NCBI RefSeq assembly: GCF_008630535.1
Contig: NZ_VWPH01000003.1
Coordinates: forward strand, 310,001-374,000
Direction: 5' to 3'
From: Saccharopolyspora hirsuta
GTDB taxonomy: Bacteria > Actinomycetota > Actinomycetes > Mycobacteriales > Pseudonocardiaceae
DNA: 64,000 bases
Part shown: piece by piece, positions 16,063 through 24,223 of the stretch
Layout of the letters: each line of letters opens with the position of its first letter
How positions within the stretch are numbered: position 1 is the stretch's first letter
The notes under the pieces: model-generated
The model's input: the letters and a program-made list of their open reading frames with translations, nothing else
Databases searched by the model: none
What the model was told of the DNA's origin: nothing
Position numbers and translations under genes: made by a program

Positions 16063-16497
16063 TCATCCGAGCCCGAGCAGTTCCCGCATCCGCGCGTACT
16101 TCCGCGCGAGCCGCTCCTGGGTCGCGGCGTCCAGCGCGGCCAGCCGCCGCGGATCGGCGTTGTGCGTCAGGTCCGCCTCCTTGACCAGCAGCGCGCCGGG
16201 GGTCTCCAGGATCCGCGCGGCGTACTCGGCGGGTTCCTCGCCGGGCCGCTTGGTCACGGCGAGCACGATGTCCTTGGTCTCGGCCAGCAGCGGGGCCTGC
16301 CGCAGCCACTGCTCGGTCACCGCCCCGTCCTCGACGGAGTCGTGCAGCCAGGCCGCCGCGATCTGCGCCTCGCTGCCGCCGCGGTCCCGCACCCCGGCGG
16401 CCACGGCGGCGAGGTGCTCGACGTAGGGCCGTCCGGCCTTGTCGACCTGTTCCCGGTGCGCCCGCGCCGCGAGCTCGGCGATCTCGTCCAACCCCAT
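16063..16497 (-). CDS. HD-domain protein (metal-dependent phosphohydrolase-like)
   Basis: 144 residues from the ATG at 16497 (GTG at 16512 and ATG at 16533 are alternatives). HD-superfamily pattern: His in AARAHREQ, His in YVEHLAAV, the HD pair in WLHDSVED, and an Asp in ADLTHNAD. This resembles the small stand-alone HD hydrolases related to the RelA/SpoT hydrolase domain, including the truncated forms found in actinomycetes. The substrate is not predictable; (p)ppGpp hydrolysis is possible but unproven. There is no obvious operon partner. Confidence 0.75.
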   Translation of the reverse strand: MGLDEIAELAARAHREQVDKAGRPYVEHLAAVAAGVRDRGGSEAQIAAAWLHDSVEDGAVTEQWLRQAPLLAETKDIVLAVTKRPGEEPAEYAARILETPGALLVKEADLTHNADPRRLAALDAATQERLARKYARMRELLGLG

Positions 16498-16701
16498 GAC
16501 CTGCGCTGCCACAGCAGAACCGTACAAGATCAACTAATTCCGGCGACCAGCGCGAGCACCCGGCACAGCAGCGAACCGGCACCGGCGAAGGCCCGAACCG
16601 CACCAGCCCGGCGGCCACCCGCGCCGAAAAACCTGGCAGAACCCCGCCAACCCCCAATCCGCCCCCGAGTGGCGATCACCACACCCCCTCCCCAACCCGA
16701 T

Positions 16702-16754
16702 GTTCGCCGTCCGCTGAACCCGTCCGAGCCCCCGAACATGACGAATCCCACCCC
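16702..16754. repeat. 53-bp direct repeat, left copy
   Basis: This starts GTTCGCCGTCCGCTGAACCC and contains CGAACATGACGAATCCCACC. A second copy with a handful of mismatches lies at 18771-18823, so the pair brackets the regulator and SDR genes. The rest of 16498-16840 is AC-rich and shows no gene. Confidence 0.65.
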
Positions 16755-16840
16755 GCAACAGAGTTCCGCCCGGTCCGGGTGGTCCTCGCAGGGCCACCCA
16801 TCCCGTTGGCGGGCGCCCGCGGCGAGCCCAGACTCGAGGC

Positions 16841-17710
16841 ATGGCCAACAAGGAACTGGGCGACTTCCTCCGCGCCCGCCGCGCCGGGCTCACACCGGAG
16901 GAGATCGGGCTCCCGGTCGAGCTCGGTGTCGTCCGCCGCGTCGCCGGTCTGCGGCGCGGCGAGGTCGCCCGGTTGGCCGGGGTGAGCGCCGAGTACTACA
17001 CCCGGCTCGAGCAGGGCCGCGTCGGACAGCCCTCCGAGCAGGTGCTGCTCGCCCTGTCCGACGCCCTGCAGCTGGACGACGTCGAGCGGCGGCACCTGTT
17101 CACCCTCGCTGGCACCGCGTCCGGGGTGCGGGACCGCGGCGAAAGCTCGGCGCGACTGCGGCCTGCGATGCGGCAGGTGCTGGAGTCGATGGACCTGTGC
17201 CCGGCCTACGTCCGCGACAGCAATCTCCAGATCGTCGCCGGGAACTCGCTGTGGGAGCTGCTGTTCCCGGACATCGCCGCGCTGCCCCGCCGGGAGCGCA
17301 ACATGGTCCGCTGGACGCTGCTGGACCCCCGAGCCCGCCTGGTCTGGCGCGACTGGGAGCGGGTGGCCCGCGACCACGTCCGCGTGCTGCGGCTGGCCGC
17401 TGCCGACCAGCCCCGCAACCAGCGCATCGCCAACCTGATCGGCGAGCTGATGGTGCGGTCGCCGGAGTTCCCGGCGTGGTGGTCCGAGCACCGCGTCCAC
17501 GAGCGCAGCACCGGCACGAAGCGGATCCACCACCACCTCGTCGGCGACCTGGAGCTGCAGTTCGAGATCTTCACCCCGGTCGCCGACCCGAGCCTGTCGA
17601 TGCTGGTCTACGCCGCCCCGACCGGATCCCCCAGCGAGGAGCGCCTGCGGCTGCTCGCGAGCTGGGGACGCCAGCCCGCGGCGCCCCGGAGCGCTGACGC
17701 GGACACCTGA
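16841..17710 (+). CDS. XRE regulator with MmyB-like ligand-binding domain
   Basis: 289 residues. The N-terminal helix-turn-helix (RRGEVARLAGVSAEYYTRLE) carries the EYYTRLEQG signature of the MmyB-type regulators common in actinomycetes. Residues 110-280 form the MmyB ligand-binding domain (AYVRDSNLQIVAGNSLWELL, WRDWERVARDHV), known in related proteins to bind fatty-acid-like ligands. In this subfamily the regulator usually controls an adjacent short-chain dehydrogenase, and exactly that lies 128 bp downstream. Confidence 0.88.
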   Translation: MANKELGDFLRARRAGLTPEEIGLPVELGVVRRVAGLRRGEVARLAGVSAEYYTRLEQGRVGQPSEQVLLALSDALQLDDVERRHLFTLAGTASGVRDRGESSARLRPAMRQVLESMDLCPAYVRDSNLQIVAGNSLWELLFPDIAALPRRERNMVRWTLLDPRARLVWRDWERVARDHVRVLRLAAADQPRNQRIANLIGELMVRSPEFPAWWSEHRVHERSTGTKRIHHHLVGDLELQFEIFTPVADPSLSMLVYAAPTGSPSEERLRLLASWGRQPAAPRSADADT

Positions 17711-17838
17711 CCGGCCGTCACATCCCCATCACCCGGACACGAGTGCACCGCGCACTCGGAGTCGACAACGCCGTGCGCGCACGCGCCCGGCGGCGCCCGA
17801 TCACGGCCTGAGAGCCGTCACCGAAAGGAAAATCGCTG

Positions 17839-18693
17839 ATGAGCAAGACGTTCCTGGTCACCGGTGTCAGCACCGGGCTCGGACTCGCGATCGCCCGGCG
17901 GGCGCTGGCGGCCGGGCACCGGGTCGCTGGCACGGTGCGCACCGAGGAGCACGCGGCCGCCTTCCAGGCCCTGGACGCCGAACGCGCCCGGGCCTTCATC
18001 CTCGACCTGACCGAAGAGGACCGGATCGAGCCGACGGTGCGCGCCGCCGAAGCCGCGCTGGGGCCGATCGAGGTGCTGGTGGCCAACGCCGGGTACGGCG
18101 TCGAGGGCACCTTCGAGGAATCCCCGATGTCCGACCTGCGCCGCCAGTTCGAGGTCAACGTGTTCGGCACGGTGGCGACCGTGAAGGCGGTGCTGCCCGG
18201 CATGCGCGAGCGGCGGAGCGGCCACATCTTCGTGATCACCTCGATGGGCGGGATGACCACGTTCCCCGGCCTGTCCTTCTACGAGGGCAGCAAGCACGCG
18301 ATGGAGGGCATCACGGAAGGACTGGCGCAGGAGGTCGCGCAGTTCGGGGTGCGGGTGACCGCGGTGGCCCCCGGCGCCTTCGCCACCGACTGGGCGGGCC
18401 GGTCGCTGACCCGCACGCCGCGCAGCATCCCCGACTACGACGAGCTGTTCGACCCGATCCGCGCCCGCCGCCAAGCCCTGGCAGGCCAGGGGATCGGCGA
18501 CCCCGACCGCGCAGGCCGAGCCATCCTCACCGTGCTCGAAGCCGACGAGCCACCCGTGCACCTCCTGCTCGGCTCGGACGCCCTGCGCCTGGTCACGGCC
18601 GGACGCCAACGGGTCCAGAACGACATCGACACCTGGAAGGACCTCACCCTCTCCACCGACCGCCCCGAAGGCGGAGCCACCGTCTCCGCCTGA
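17839..18693 (+). CDS. Short-chain dehydrogenase/reductase
   Basis: 284 residues. Classical SDR: TGVSTGLG cofactor motif near the N-terminus, NAG at 86-88, catalytic Ser before the YEGSK tetrad segment (Tyr-x-x-x-Lys), and PGAFATDW after strand 6. An AAAGGAAAA ribosome site precedes the ATG. Substrate unknown. It is likely controlled by the MmyB-type regulator immediately upstream, and both are bracketed by 53-bp direct repeats at 16702 and 18771. A GGTCGACC palindrome occurs twice just after the stop. Confidence 0.88.
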   Translation: MSKTFLVTGVSTGLGLAIARRALAAGHRVAGTVRTEEHAAAFQALDAERARAFILDLTEEDRIEPTVRAAEAALGPIEVLVANAGYGVEGTFEESPMSDLRRQFEVNVFGTVATVKAVLPGMRERRSGHIFVITSMGGMTTFPGLSFYEGSKHAMEGITEGLAQEVAQFGVRVTAVAPGAFATDWAGRSLTRTPRSIPDYDELFDPIRARRQALAGQGIGDPDRAGRAILTVLEADEPPVHLLLGSDALRLVTAGRQRVQNDIDTWKDLTLSTDRPEGGATVSA

Positions 18694-19080
18694 CCCGACA
18701 ACGCCGCGCGTGGTCGACCAACCCGAACCTGGTCGACCACGCCGACGTGCTGCGGCGAAGAGACCGAACTGTTCGCTGTCCGCTGAACCCACCCGGGCCC
18801 CGAACATGACAAACCCCACTCCCCAGCGAAAAGACCAACCTCACACCGAAAAACCCCAGCACAACCACCAAACCGGACAAACCAAACCCAAAACCCGACC
18901 CCACCCCGAAAACCGAGAAACACCCCACACCCCAACACCTCAGAACCGGAGAAGGAGGAGGAGAAGGACCACCGCGAACCGCAGCCCGCGAACCACCGAA
19001 GCCGCAAGGCGAGCAACGAGAGACAAAACGAGAGGCCGGTCACCCCACCGCACAAGGTGACCAACCCGCTGGTCCCCAAC
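18694..19080. other. Gene-free, A/C-biased intergenic region
   Basis: After two TGGTCGACCA palindromes and the right copy of the 53-bp repeat, 18822-18960 is almost devoid of T on this strand (ACC/AAA/CCC runs), followed by a purine-rich AGGAGGAGGAG tract. Neither strand has a convincing gene. It may be an untranslated or low-complexity remnant. Confidence 0.5.
18771..18823. repeat. 53-bp direct repeat, right copy
   Basis: This is the right copy of the repeat at 16702-16754, with the same order of sub-motifs (GTCCGCTGAACCC, CGAACATGAC, CCCCACTCC) and a few substitutions plus one 1-bp deletion. Confidence 0.65.
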
Positions 19081-19081
19081 C

Positions 19082-19176
19082 CAGGCCGGGAACGCCACCC
19101 ATCGCAAGGAGCAAGAAGAAAGGTGCCCACCGCACCGTGGGGGCCTACGGGGGCTCGGCCCCCGTAAAGAAATACG
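19082..19176. repeat. tRNA-adjacent repeat, copy 1
   Basis: This copy shares blocks with 37995-38092: AGGCCGGGAACGC, GCAAGGAGC, CGCACCGTGGGGG and a 19-bp hairpin (ACGGGGGC/GCCCCCGT, 19147-19165), ending in AGAAAT. It lies beyond the 3' end of tRNA-Leu on the same side as its terminator. Confidence 0.65.
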
Positions 19177-19179
19177 AAG

Positions 19180-19212
19180 AAGGCCCCCGGCGAAGCATGA
19201 GCCGGGGGCCTT
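19180..19212 (-). terminator. Terminator of tRNA-Leu
   Basis: AAGGCCCCCGGC (19181-19192) pairs with GCCGGGGGCCTT (19201-19212), immediately downstream of the leftward tRNA-Leu. Confidence 0.75.
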
Positions 19213-19217
19213 CCGAG

Positions 19218-19300
19218 TGGGCGAGGAGGGAGTTGAACCCTCACGTCCTTTCGGACACACGGACCTGAACCGTGCGCGTCTGCCATTCCGCCACTCGCCC
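19218..19300 (-). tRNA. tRNA-Leu(CAG)
   Basis: 83-nt cloverleaf with acceptor GGGCGAG/CUCGCCC, anticodon loop UUCAGGU (anticodon CAG), a long variable arm (GUCCGAAAGGAC) as expected for leucine, and a T-arm GGUUCAA. The CCA end is not encoded. Confidence 0.93.
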
Positions 19301-19512
19301 GTGGCTTGGCTGGAAGCTTACACTGCCTACTTCCGGCCTTCGGCACCGGGGTCGCTTTCGCTTCCCTGCTGCCCTGTTGGCGGAAGTAGATTAGCACGGG
19401 CTGACGAGGGGCTTCGACGGGGGGTCGGACTTGTTGGGAACTGGGCGGTGTCTCGGCCCGTTGACCCAGATACGATGGGTGCCAGGAGTCGTACGCGTGG
19501 AAGGAAATTGCC

Positions 19513-20865
19513 GTGGGCCTCGTGCAGCGCTTTGAGCGCCGACTCGAAGGCATCGTCGGCAACGGCTTCGCGCGCGTTTTCGGCGGGAAGGTCGTACCCC
19601 AGGAGGTCGCCCAGGCGCTGCAGCGGGACGCCGAGCTGCAGGTCCGGGAGCTCGCCGGGGGGCGGCTGCTCGCGTGCAACAACTACGTTGTGCAACTGAG
19701 CCCGTCCGATCACGATCGGCTCACCGACGACGAGGACCGGGTGACCGACCTCCTCGCCGACTGCGTTCAGGAGCATCTCACCGAGCAGGGGTGGGACACA
19801 TATGGTGACGTCGTAGTCTCCCTGGAGCGCTCTGAGACGCTGCACACGGGACAGTTTCGAATCAGTTCGACCGTCGACCCCGACGTGACTCGACGGCCGG
19901 CACAACCGCGTACCGCAGGAGACCGACCCATGAGCCAGCCACCAGGCCACTACCCCCAGGGAGATCCGTACAACCAGCAGGGGCAGTACGGCTACGACCA
20001 GGGTTACGGCCAAGGCCAGGACCCCAACTACGGCTACGGCCAGCAGCCCCCGGCCCCCGGCTACGACCAGGGCGGCTACGGCCAGCAGCAGCCCCCGGCG
20101 GCCGGGTACGACCAGGGCTACGGGCAGCAGCCCGGTTACGACCAGGGCGGCTACGGCCAGCCCGCCGGTTACGACCAGGGCTACGGCCAGCAGCCCGGCT
20201 ATGACCAGGGCGGCTACGGCCAGCAGCCGGGCTACGACCAGGGTTACGGCCAGCCCCCGGCGGCCGGTTACGACCAGGGCTACGGGCAGCAGCCCGGTTA
20301 CGACCAGGGCGGCTACGGCCAGCCCGCCGGTTACGACCAGGGCTACGGGCAGCAGCCCGGCTACGACCAGGGCTACGGCCAGCCCCCGGCGGCCGGGTAC
20401 GACCAGGGCTACGGGCAGCCCGCCGGGTACGACCAGGGTTACGGCCAGCAGCCGGGCGGCGCCTACCCGCAGTCGGGCGGCTTCCCGGACCAGGGCGGCT
20501 ACGGGCAGCAGCCCGGTGGCGCCTACCCGCAGAGCGCTCCCGGTGGTTACCCGCAGGGCGGCCCGCGCGGCATGATGACCGCGACGCTGCACCTCGACGA
20601 CGGTTCGAACCGCTCGTACACGCTGCAGCAGGGCTCGAACATCATCGGCCGCGGCCAGGAGGGGCAGTTCCGGCTGCCCGACACCGGGGTGTCCCGCAAG
20701 CACATCGAGATCACCTGGGACGGCCAGAGCGCGATGTTGGCCGACCTCGGTTCCACGAATGGCACCACGGTGAACGGCACTCCGGTGCAGACTTGGCAGT
20801 TGGCGGACGGCGACGTGATCAGGGTCGGCCACTCCTCCCTGATCTTCCGCGCTCAGCAGGCCTGA
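19513..20865 (+). CDS. fhaA: FhaA, DUF3662 and FHA-domain protein
   Basis: 450 residues from the GTG at 19513, with AAGGAA at 19501-19506. The N-terminal ~120 residues match the DUF3662 domain ([16 protein letters not shown]). Residues 140-350 are a low-complexity linker of repeated [10 protein letters not shown] units. The C-terminal FHA domain ([33 protein letters not shown]) binds phosphothreonine. In mycobacteria FhaA binds phosphorylated pseudokinase MviN and restrains peptidoglycan synthesis. It is the first gene of a rightward cluster fhaA-fhaB-pstP-rodA-pbpA-pknA-pknB, the standard actinobacterial arrangement. Confidence 0.96.
   Translation: MGLVQRFERRLEGIVGNGFARVFGGKVVPQEVAQALQRDAELQVRELAGGRLLACNNYVVQLSPSDHDRLTDDEDRVTDLLADCVQEHLTEQGWDTYGDVVVSLERSETLHTGQFRISSTVDPDVTRRPAQPRTAGDRPMSQPPGHYPQGDPYNQQGQYGYDQGYGQGQDPNYGYGQQPPAPGYDQGGYGQQQPPAAGYDQGYGQQPGYDQGGYGQPAGYDQGYGQQPGYDQGGYGQQPGYDQGYGQPPAAGYDQGYGQQPGYDQGGYGQPAGYDQGYGQQPGYDQGYGQPPAAGYDQGYGQPAGYDQGYGQQPGGAYPQSGGFPDQGGYGQQPGGAYPQSAPGGYPQGGPRGMMTATLHLDDGSNRSYTLQQGSNIIGRGQEGQFRLPDTGVSRKHIEITWDGQSAMLADLGSTNGTTVNGTPVQTWQLADGDVIRVGHSSLIFRAQQA
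19960..20560 (+). repeat. In-frame tandem repeats encoding the FhaA linker
   Basis: This is an array of 24-36 bp units in fhaA (TACGACCAGGGC plus TACGGCCAGCAG variants), many nearly identical in DNA, encoding Tyr/Gln/Gly/Pro-rich repeats. It is prone to slippage and length variation. Confidence 0.9.
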
Positions 20866-20910
20866 GCCAGCGGACCGCGTCAACGACACGAGTAGGAGCG
20901 TTCACAACAA

Positions 20911-21372
20911 GTGCCAGAGCTGGTGATGCAGCTGACCAGAGCAGGGTTCCTCGCCCTGCTCTGGTTGTTCGTGCTGGCTGCGCTTCGAGTGGTTCGTTCG
21001 GACCTCTACTCGGCGTCCGGGATGCGGGTCCCGATGCCAGGTGCGGGTCGGGCTCCGGCGAAGGCCAGGGGCAGGAGCAAGGCGCCACGCCAGATGGTGG
21101 TGACGCACGGCGCGCTCGCCGGCACGCGCATTTCGCTGGACGGTCGGCCGATCCTGATCGGCCGGGCGGACGACTCCACGTTGGTCCTCGATGACGACTA
21201 CGCGTCGACACGACACGCGAGGTTGTCGCTCCGGGGCTCCGATTGGTACGTGGAGGATCTAGGCTCCACAAACGGCACATACCTCGATCGGGCGAAGGTC
21301 ACGGGGCCGACCAAGGTCCCGCTCGGCGTTCCGATCAGAATCGGCAAGACGGTGATCGAGCTGCGCTCATGA
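20911..21372 (+). CDS. fhaB: FhaB (FipA), membrane-anchored FHA protein
   Basis: 153 residues from a GTG at 20911. An N-terminal membrane anchor (FLALLWLFVLAALRVV) precedes a basic linker and an FHA domain (ILIGRADDSTLVLDD, STRHARLSL, GSTNGTYLD). In mycobacteria the equivalent FipA links FtsZ and FtsQ under oxidative stress and is a PknA target. The stop overlaps the pstP start as ATGA, indicating translational coupling. Confidence 0.95.
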   Translation: MPELVMQLTRAGFLALLWLFVLAALRVVRSDLYSASGMRVPMPGAGRAPAKARGRSKAPRQMVVTHGALAGTRISLDGRPILIGRADDSTLVLDDDYASTRHARLSLRGSDWYVEDLGSTNGTYLDRAKVTGPTKVPLGVPIRIGKTVIELRS

Positions 21373-22811
21373 CCCTCGTCCTTCACTACGCAGCCCGCAG
21401 CGACCGCGGCCTGGTTCGTTCCAACAACCAGGACTCGGTCTATGCCGGCCCACGACTACTCGCCCTCGCGGACGGCATGGGAGGCCATGCCGCCGGGGAG
21501 GTCGCCAGCAAGGTCGTCATCGCGGCGCTGGCGCCGCTGGACGACGACGAACCCAGCGACGACCTGTTGGGTGAGCTCCGCAACGCGGTGCTGACCGGCA
21601 ACAGCGCCATCGCCGAGCTGGTGGCCAACGACCCGGACCTGGAAGGGATGGGCACCACGCTGACCGCTGTCCTGTTCGCGGGCAGCAAGCTCGGCCTGGT
21701 GCACATCGGCGACTCCAGGGCCTACCTGGTCCGCGACGGTGAGCTGACCCAGATAACCCACGACGACACCTTCGTGCAGTCGCTGATCGACGAAGGCCGG
21801 ATCACCGAGGAGGAGGCCGCCAACCACCCGCAGCGCTCGCTGCTGCTGCACGCGTTGACCGGCCACGAGGTGGAACCGAGCCTGGCGATCCGGGAGGCCC
21901 GCGCCGGGGACCGCTACCTGCTCTGCTCGGACGGGCTGACCGGCCCGGTGAGCACCGAGACGCTGGCGGAGGCCCTGCGCATCCCGGACCCGCAGCAGTG
22001 CGCGGACCGGATGATCGAACTCGCCCTCAAGGGCGGCGGTCCGGACAACGTGACCGTGATCATCGCCGACGTCGTCGACGTCGAGTTCGGCGACGACGCC
22101 CCGATCGTCGGGGGCGCGGCGGGAAATGGCGATGAGCATCCGCAACCCGATTCGTCGGCGGCGCGCGCGTCCGCGGTGACCATGCCGCGGCCGCAGCCGC
22201 AGCGTTTCGAGCCCACCTCACCGCCGCCGGAGCAGCCGCGCAAGCGGCGTTGGCTGCGCTGGCTGCTGGTGACGTGCGGCGTGCTCATCCTGCTCGGAGG
22301 CGGTGCACTGGTCGGGCGTTGGTGGGTGCTCAACCAGTACTACATCGGTGCGAACAGCGCCGACGAGGTGGTGATCTACCAGGGCGTGCAGGGCAGCGTG
22401 CTCGGCGTCTCGCTGAACTGGCAGGTGGAGACCTCCTGCCCGCCGGACTCGGCCGCGGACTGCACCCCGATCAAGGTGACCGACCTGCAGGAGGCGCAGC
22501 GGGGCGACGTGCGCAACGGCATCACCGAGGTCAACGGCCTGCAGGACGCCCGCGAGGCGATGCGCCGGCTGCGGATGACCGCGCTGCTGCCCGAGTGCAA
22601 GAAGCCCGAGCCGCCGGCTCAGCAGCCGCCGGCTCAGCAGCCGCCGGCTCAGCAGCCGCCGACGCAGCAGCCGCCGAACGGGCAGCAGCCACCGGGTGCG
22701 GGCCTGCCGCCCGACCAGCCGCAGCCGCCCGAGGCACCCGCCCCGGATGACGCAACCCCGCTGCAGACGGAGGAGCAGAAGCCGGGCGTGACCTGCCGGA
22801 TGGTGAGTTGA
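21369..22811 (+). CDS. pstP: PstP, PP2C-type Ser/Thr protein phosphatase
   Basis: 480 residues from the ATG at 21369, which overlaps the fhaB stop. Residues 1-240 are the PP2C catalytic domain (RSDRGLVRSNNQDS, LALADGMGGHAAGE, GDSRAYLVRDG, SDGLTGP, GGPDNVTV), supplying the metal-binding aspartates. Near 305 there is a single membrane span (WLLVTCGVLILLGGGALV), and the outer part ends in PPAQQ repeats and a short Cys-containing tail. PstP dephosphorylates PknA, PknB and their substrates. The stop overlaps the rodA start as TGATG. Confidence 0.97.
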   Translation: MTLVLHYAARSDRGLVRSNNQDSVYAGPRLLALADGMGGHAAGEVASKVVIAALAPLDDDEPSDDLLGELRNAVLTGNSAIAELVANDPDLEGMGTTLTAVLFAGSKLGLVHIGDSRAYLVRDGELTQITHDDTFVQSLIDEGRITEEEAANHPQRSLLLHALTGHEVEPSLAIREARAGDRYLLCSDGLTGPVSTETLAEALRIPDPQQCADRMIELALKGGGPDNVTVIIADVVDVEFGDDAPIVGGAAGNGDEHPQPDSSAARASAVTMPRPQPQRFEPTSPPPEQPRKRRWLRWLLVTCGVLILLGGGALVGRWWVLNQYYIGANSADEVVIYQGVQGSVLGVSLNWQVETSCPPDSAADCTPIKVTDLQEAQRGDVRNGITEVNGLQDAREAMRRLRMTALLPECKKPEPPAQQPPAQQPPAQQPPTQQPPNGQQPPGAGLPPDQPQPPEAPAPDDATPLQTEEQKPGVTCRMVS

Positions 22812-24223
22812 TGCCCGAACCGGCCGCTCAGACCGGAGCGACCAGCGGCGCCCCGCGAGTTCTCACTCGGCGGGGCACCGAACTGTTCATGCTGGTTATC
22901 GCTGCGGTGATCGTCACCTTCGCGCTGCTCATCGTGGAGATCTCCCAGGAGCAGACGCTCACCAAGGAGCTCTTCCTCTACGGTGCGGCGTTCCTGGTGC
23001 TCTTCGGCGCGGCGCACTTCGCGGTGCGCCGCTGGGCGCCGTACGCGGACCCGCTGATCCTGCCCCTGGTCGCGTTGATCAACGGGCTGGGGTTGGTGAT
23101 GCTGCACCGGCTCGACCTGGCCGAGGTCGTCGGCGGGCCCTTCACCGGCAAGCAGATCATGTACAGCACGGCAGGCGTGGTGCTGTTCGTCCTGGTGCTG
23201 GTGTACGTCAAGGACCACCGCACGCTGGCCCAGTACGGGTACACGTGCGGTTTCATCGGGTTGGCGCTGCTGGCGCTGCCCGGTCTGCTCCCGGCGAGCA
23301 TCTCGGAGGCCAACGGCGCCAAGCTGTGGATCCGGCTCGGCCCGCTCGGGCAGATCCAGCCCGGTGAGTTCGCGAAGATCCTGCTGCTGGTCTTCTTCGC
23401 CTCGTTCCTGGTGTCCAAGCGGGAGCTGTTCACCACCGCGGGCAAGCGGTTCCTGGGCATCGACTGGCCGCGGCCGCGGGACCTGATGCCGGTGATCGTG
23501 TCCTGGGTGCTGTCCATCGGCATCGTGGTGCTGGAGAAGGACCTGGGCACCTCGCTGCTGTTCTTCGGCATCGTGCTGGTGATGATCTACATCGCCACCG
23601 AGCGCGCGGTGTGGGTCTTCCTCGGCCTGTCGATGTTCGCCCTCGGCTGCATCGTCGCGTTCAACCTGTTCGACCACGTCCAGGCCCGGGTGAACACCTG
23701 GCTGGACCCGTTGGCCGAGGGCTACGCGAACGACCAGCTGCGCACCGGGCTGTTCGGCATGGCCAACGGCGGGGTGCTCGGCTCCGGGCTCGGGTCCGGG
23801 CGGCCGAACATGACCTCGTGGGCGGTCAGCGACTTCATCATCTCCGCCATCGGTGAGGAGCTCGGCCTCGTCGGGCTGATGGCGCTGCTGATGGTGTACC
23901 TGCTGCTGATGATGCGCGGGCTGCGCAGCGCGCTGGCGGTGCGCGACTCCTTCGGGAAGCTGTTCGCCGGTGGTCTGTCGTTCACCATCGCGCTGCAGCT
24001 GTTCGTGGTCGCGGGTGGCGTCACCGGCCTGATCCCGATGACGGGTCTGACCGCGCCGTTCCTGGCCTACGGCGGTTCTTCGCTGCTGGCCAACTACATG
24101 CTGATCGCACTGCTGCTGCGGATCTCCGACGCGGCGCGCCGACCGCAGACGCCTGCCAAGCCCAAGCCCAAGCAAGCGCCTATCGCGGAAGCGCACACGG
24201 AACTGGTGGAGCGTCCCCGATGA
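22811..24223 (+). CDS. rodA: RodA/FtsW-family peptidoglycan glycosyltransferase
   Basis: 470 residues with about ten membrane spans. SEDS-family signatures: NGAKLWIRLGPLGQIQPGE, EKDLGTSLL, and GEELGLVG, with the C-terminal FLAYGGSSLLANY. RodA proteins polymerise lipid II glycan strands during cell elongation, paired with a class B PBP, here the adjacent PbpA. The stop overlaps the pbpA start (ATGA), so the pair is probably translated together. The cytoplasmic tail is Pro/Lys-rich. Confidence 0.96.
   Translation: MPEPAAQTGATSGAPRVLTRRGTELFMLVIAAVIVTFALLIVEISQEQTLTKELFLYGAAFLVLFGAAHFAVRRWAPYADPLILPLVALINGLGLVMLHRLDLAEVVGGPFTGKQIMYSTAGVVLFVLVLVYVKDHRTLAQYGYTCGFIGLALLALPGLLPASISEANGAKLWIRLGPLGQIQPGEFAKILLLVFFASFLVSKRELFTTAGKRFLGIDWPRPRDLMPVIVSWVLSIGIVVLEKDLGTSLLFFGIVLVMIYIATERAVWVFLGLSMFALGCIVAFNLFDHVQARVNTWLDPLAEGYANDQLRTGLFGMANGGVLGSGLGSGRPNMTSWAVSDFIISAIGEELGLVGLMALLMVYLLLMMRGLRSALAVRDSFGKLFAGGLSFTIALQLFVVAGGVTGLIPMTGLTAPFLAYGGSSLLANYMLIALLLRISDAARRPQTPAKPKPKQAPIAEAHTELVERPR

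Noticed and set aside
18435-19682. Leftward open frame of about 415 codons spanning tRNA-Leu
   Set aside because: It crosses a clear tRNA gene, an A/C-rich spacer and terminators, so it cannot be a protein-coding gene.
19960-20560. Possible CRISPR array from the regular repeats
   Set aside because: The repeats are in frame, encode the FhaA linker and lack unique spacers; no cas genes are present.
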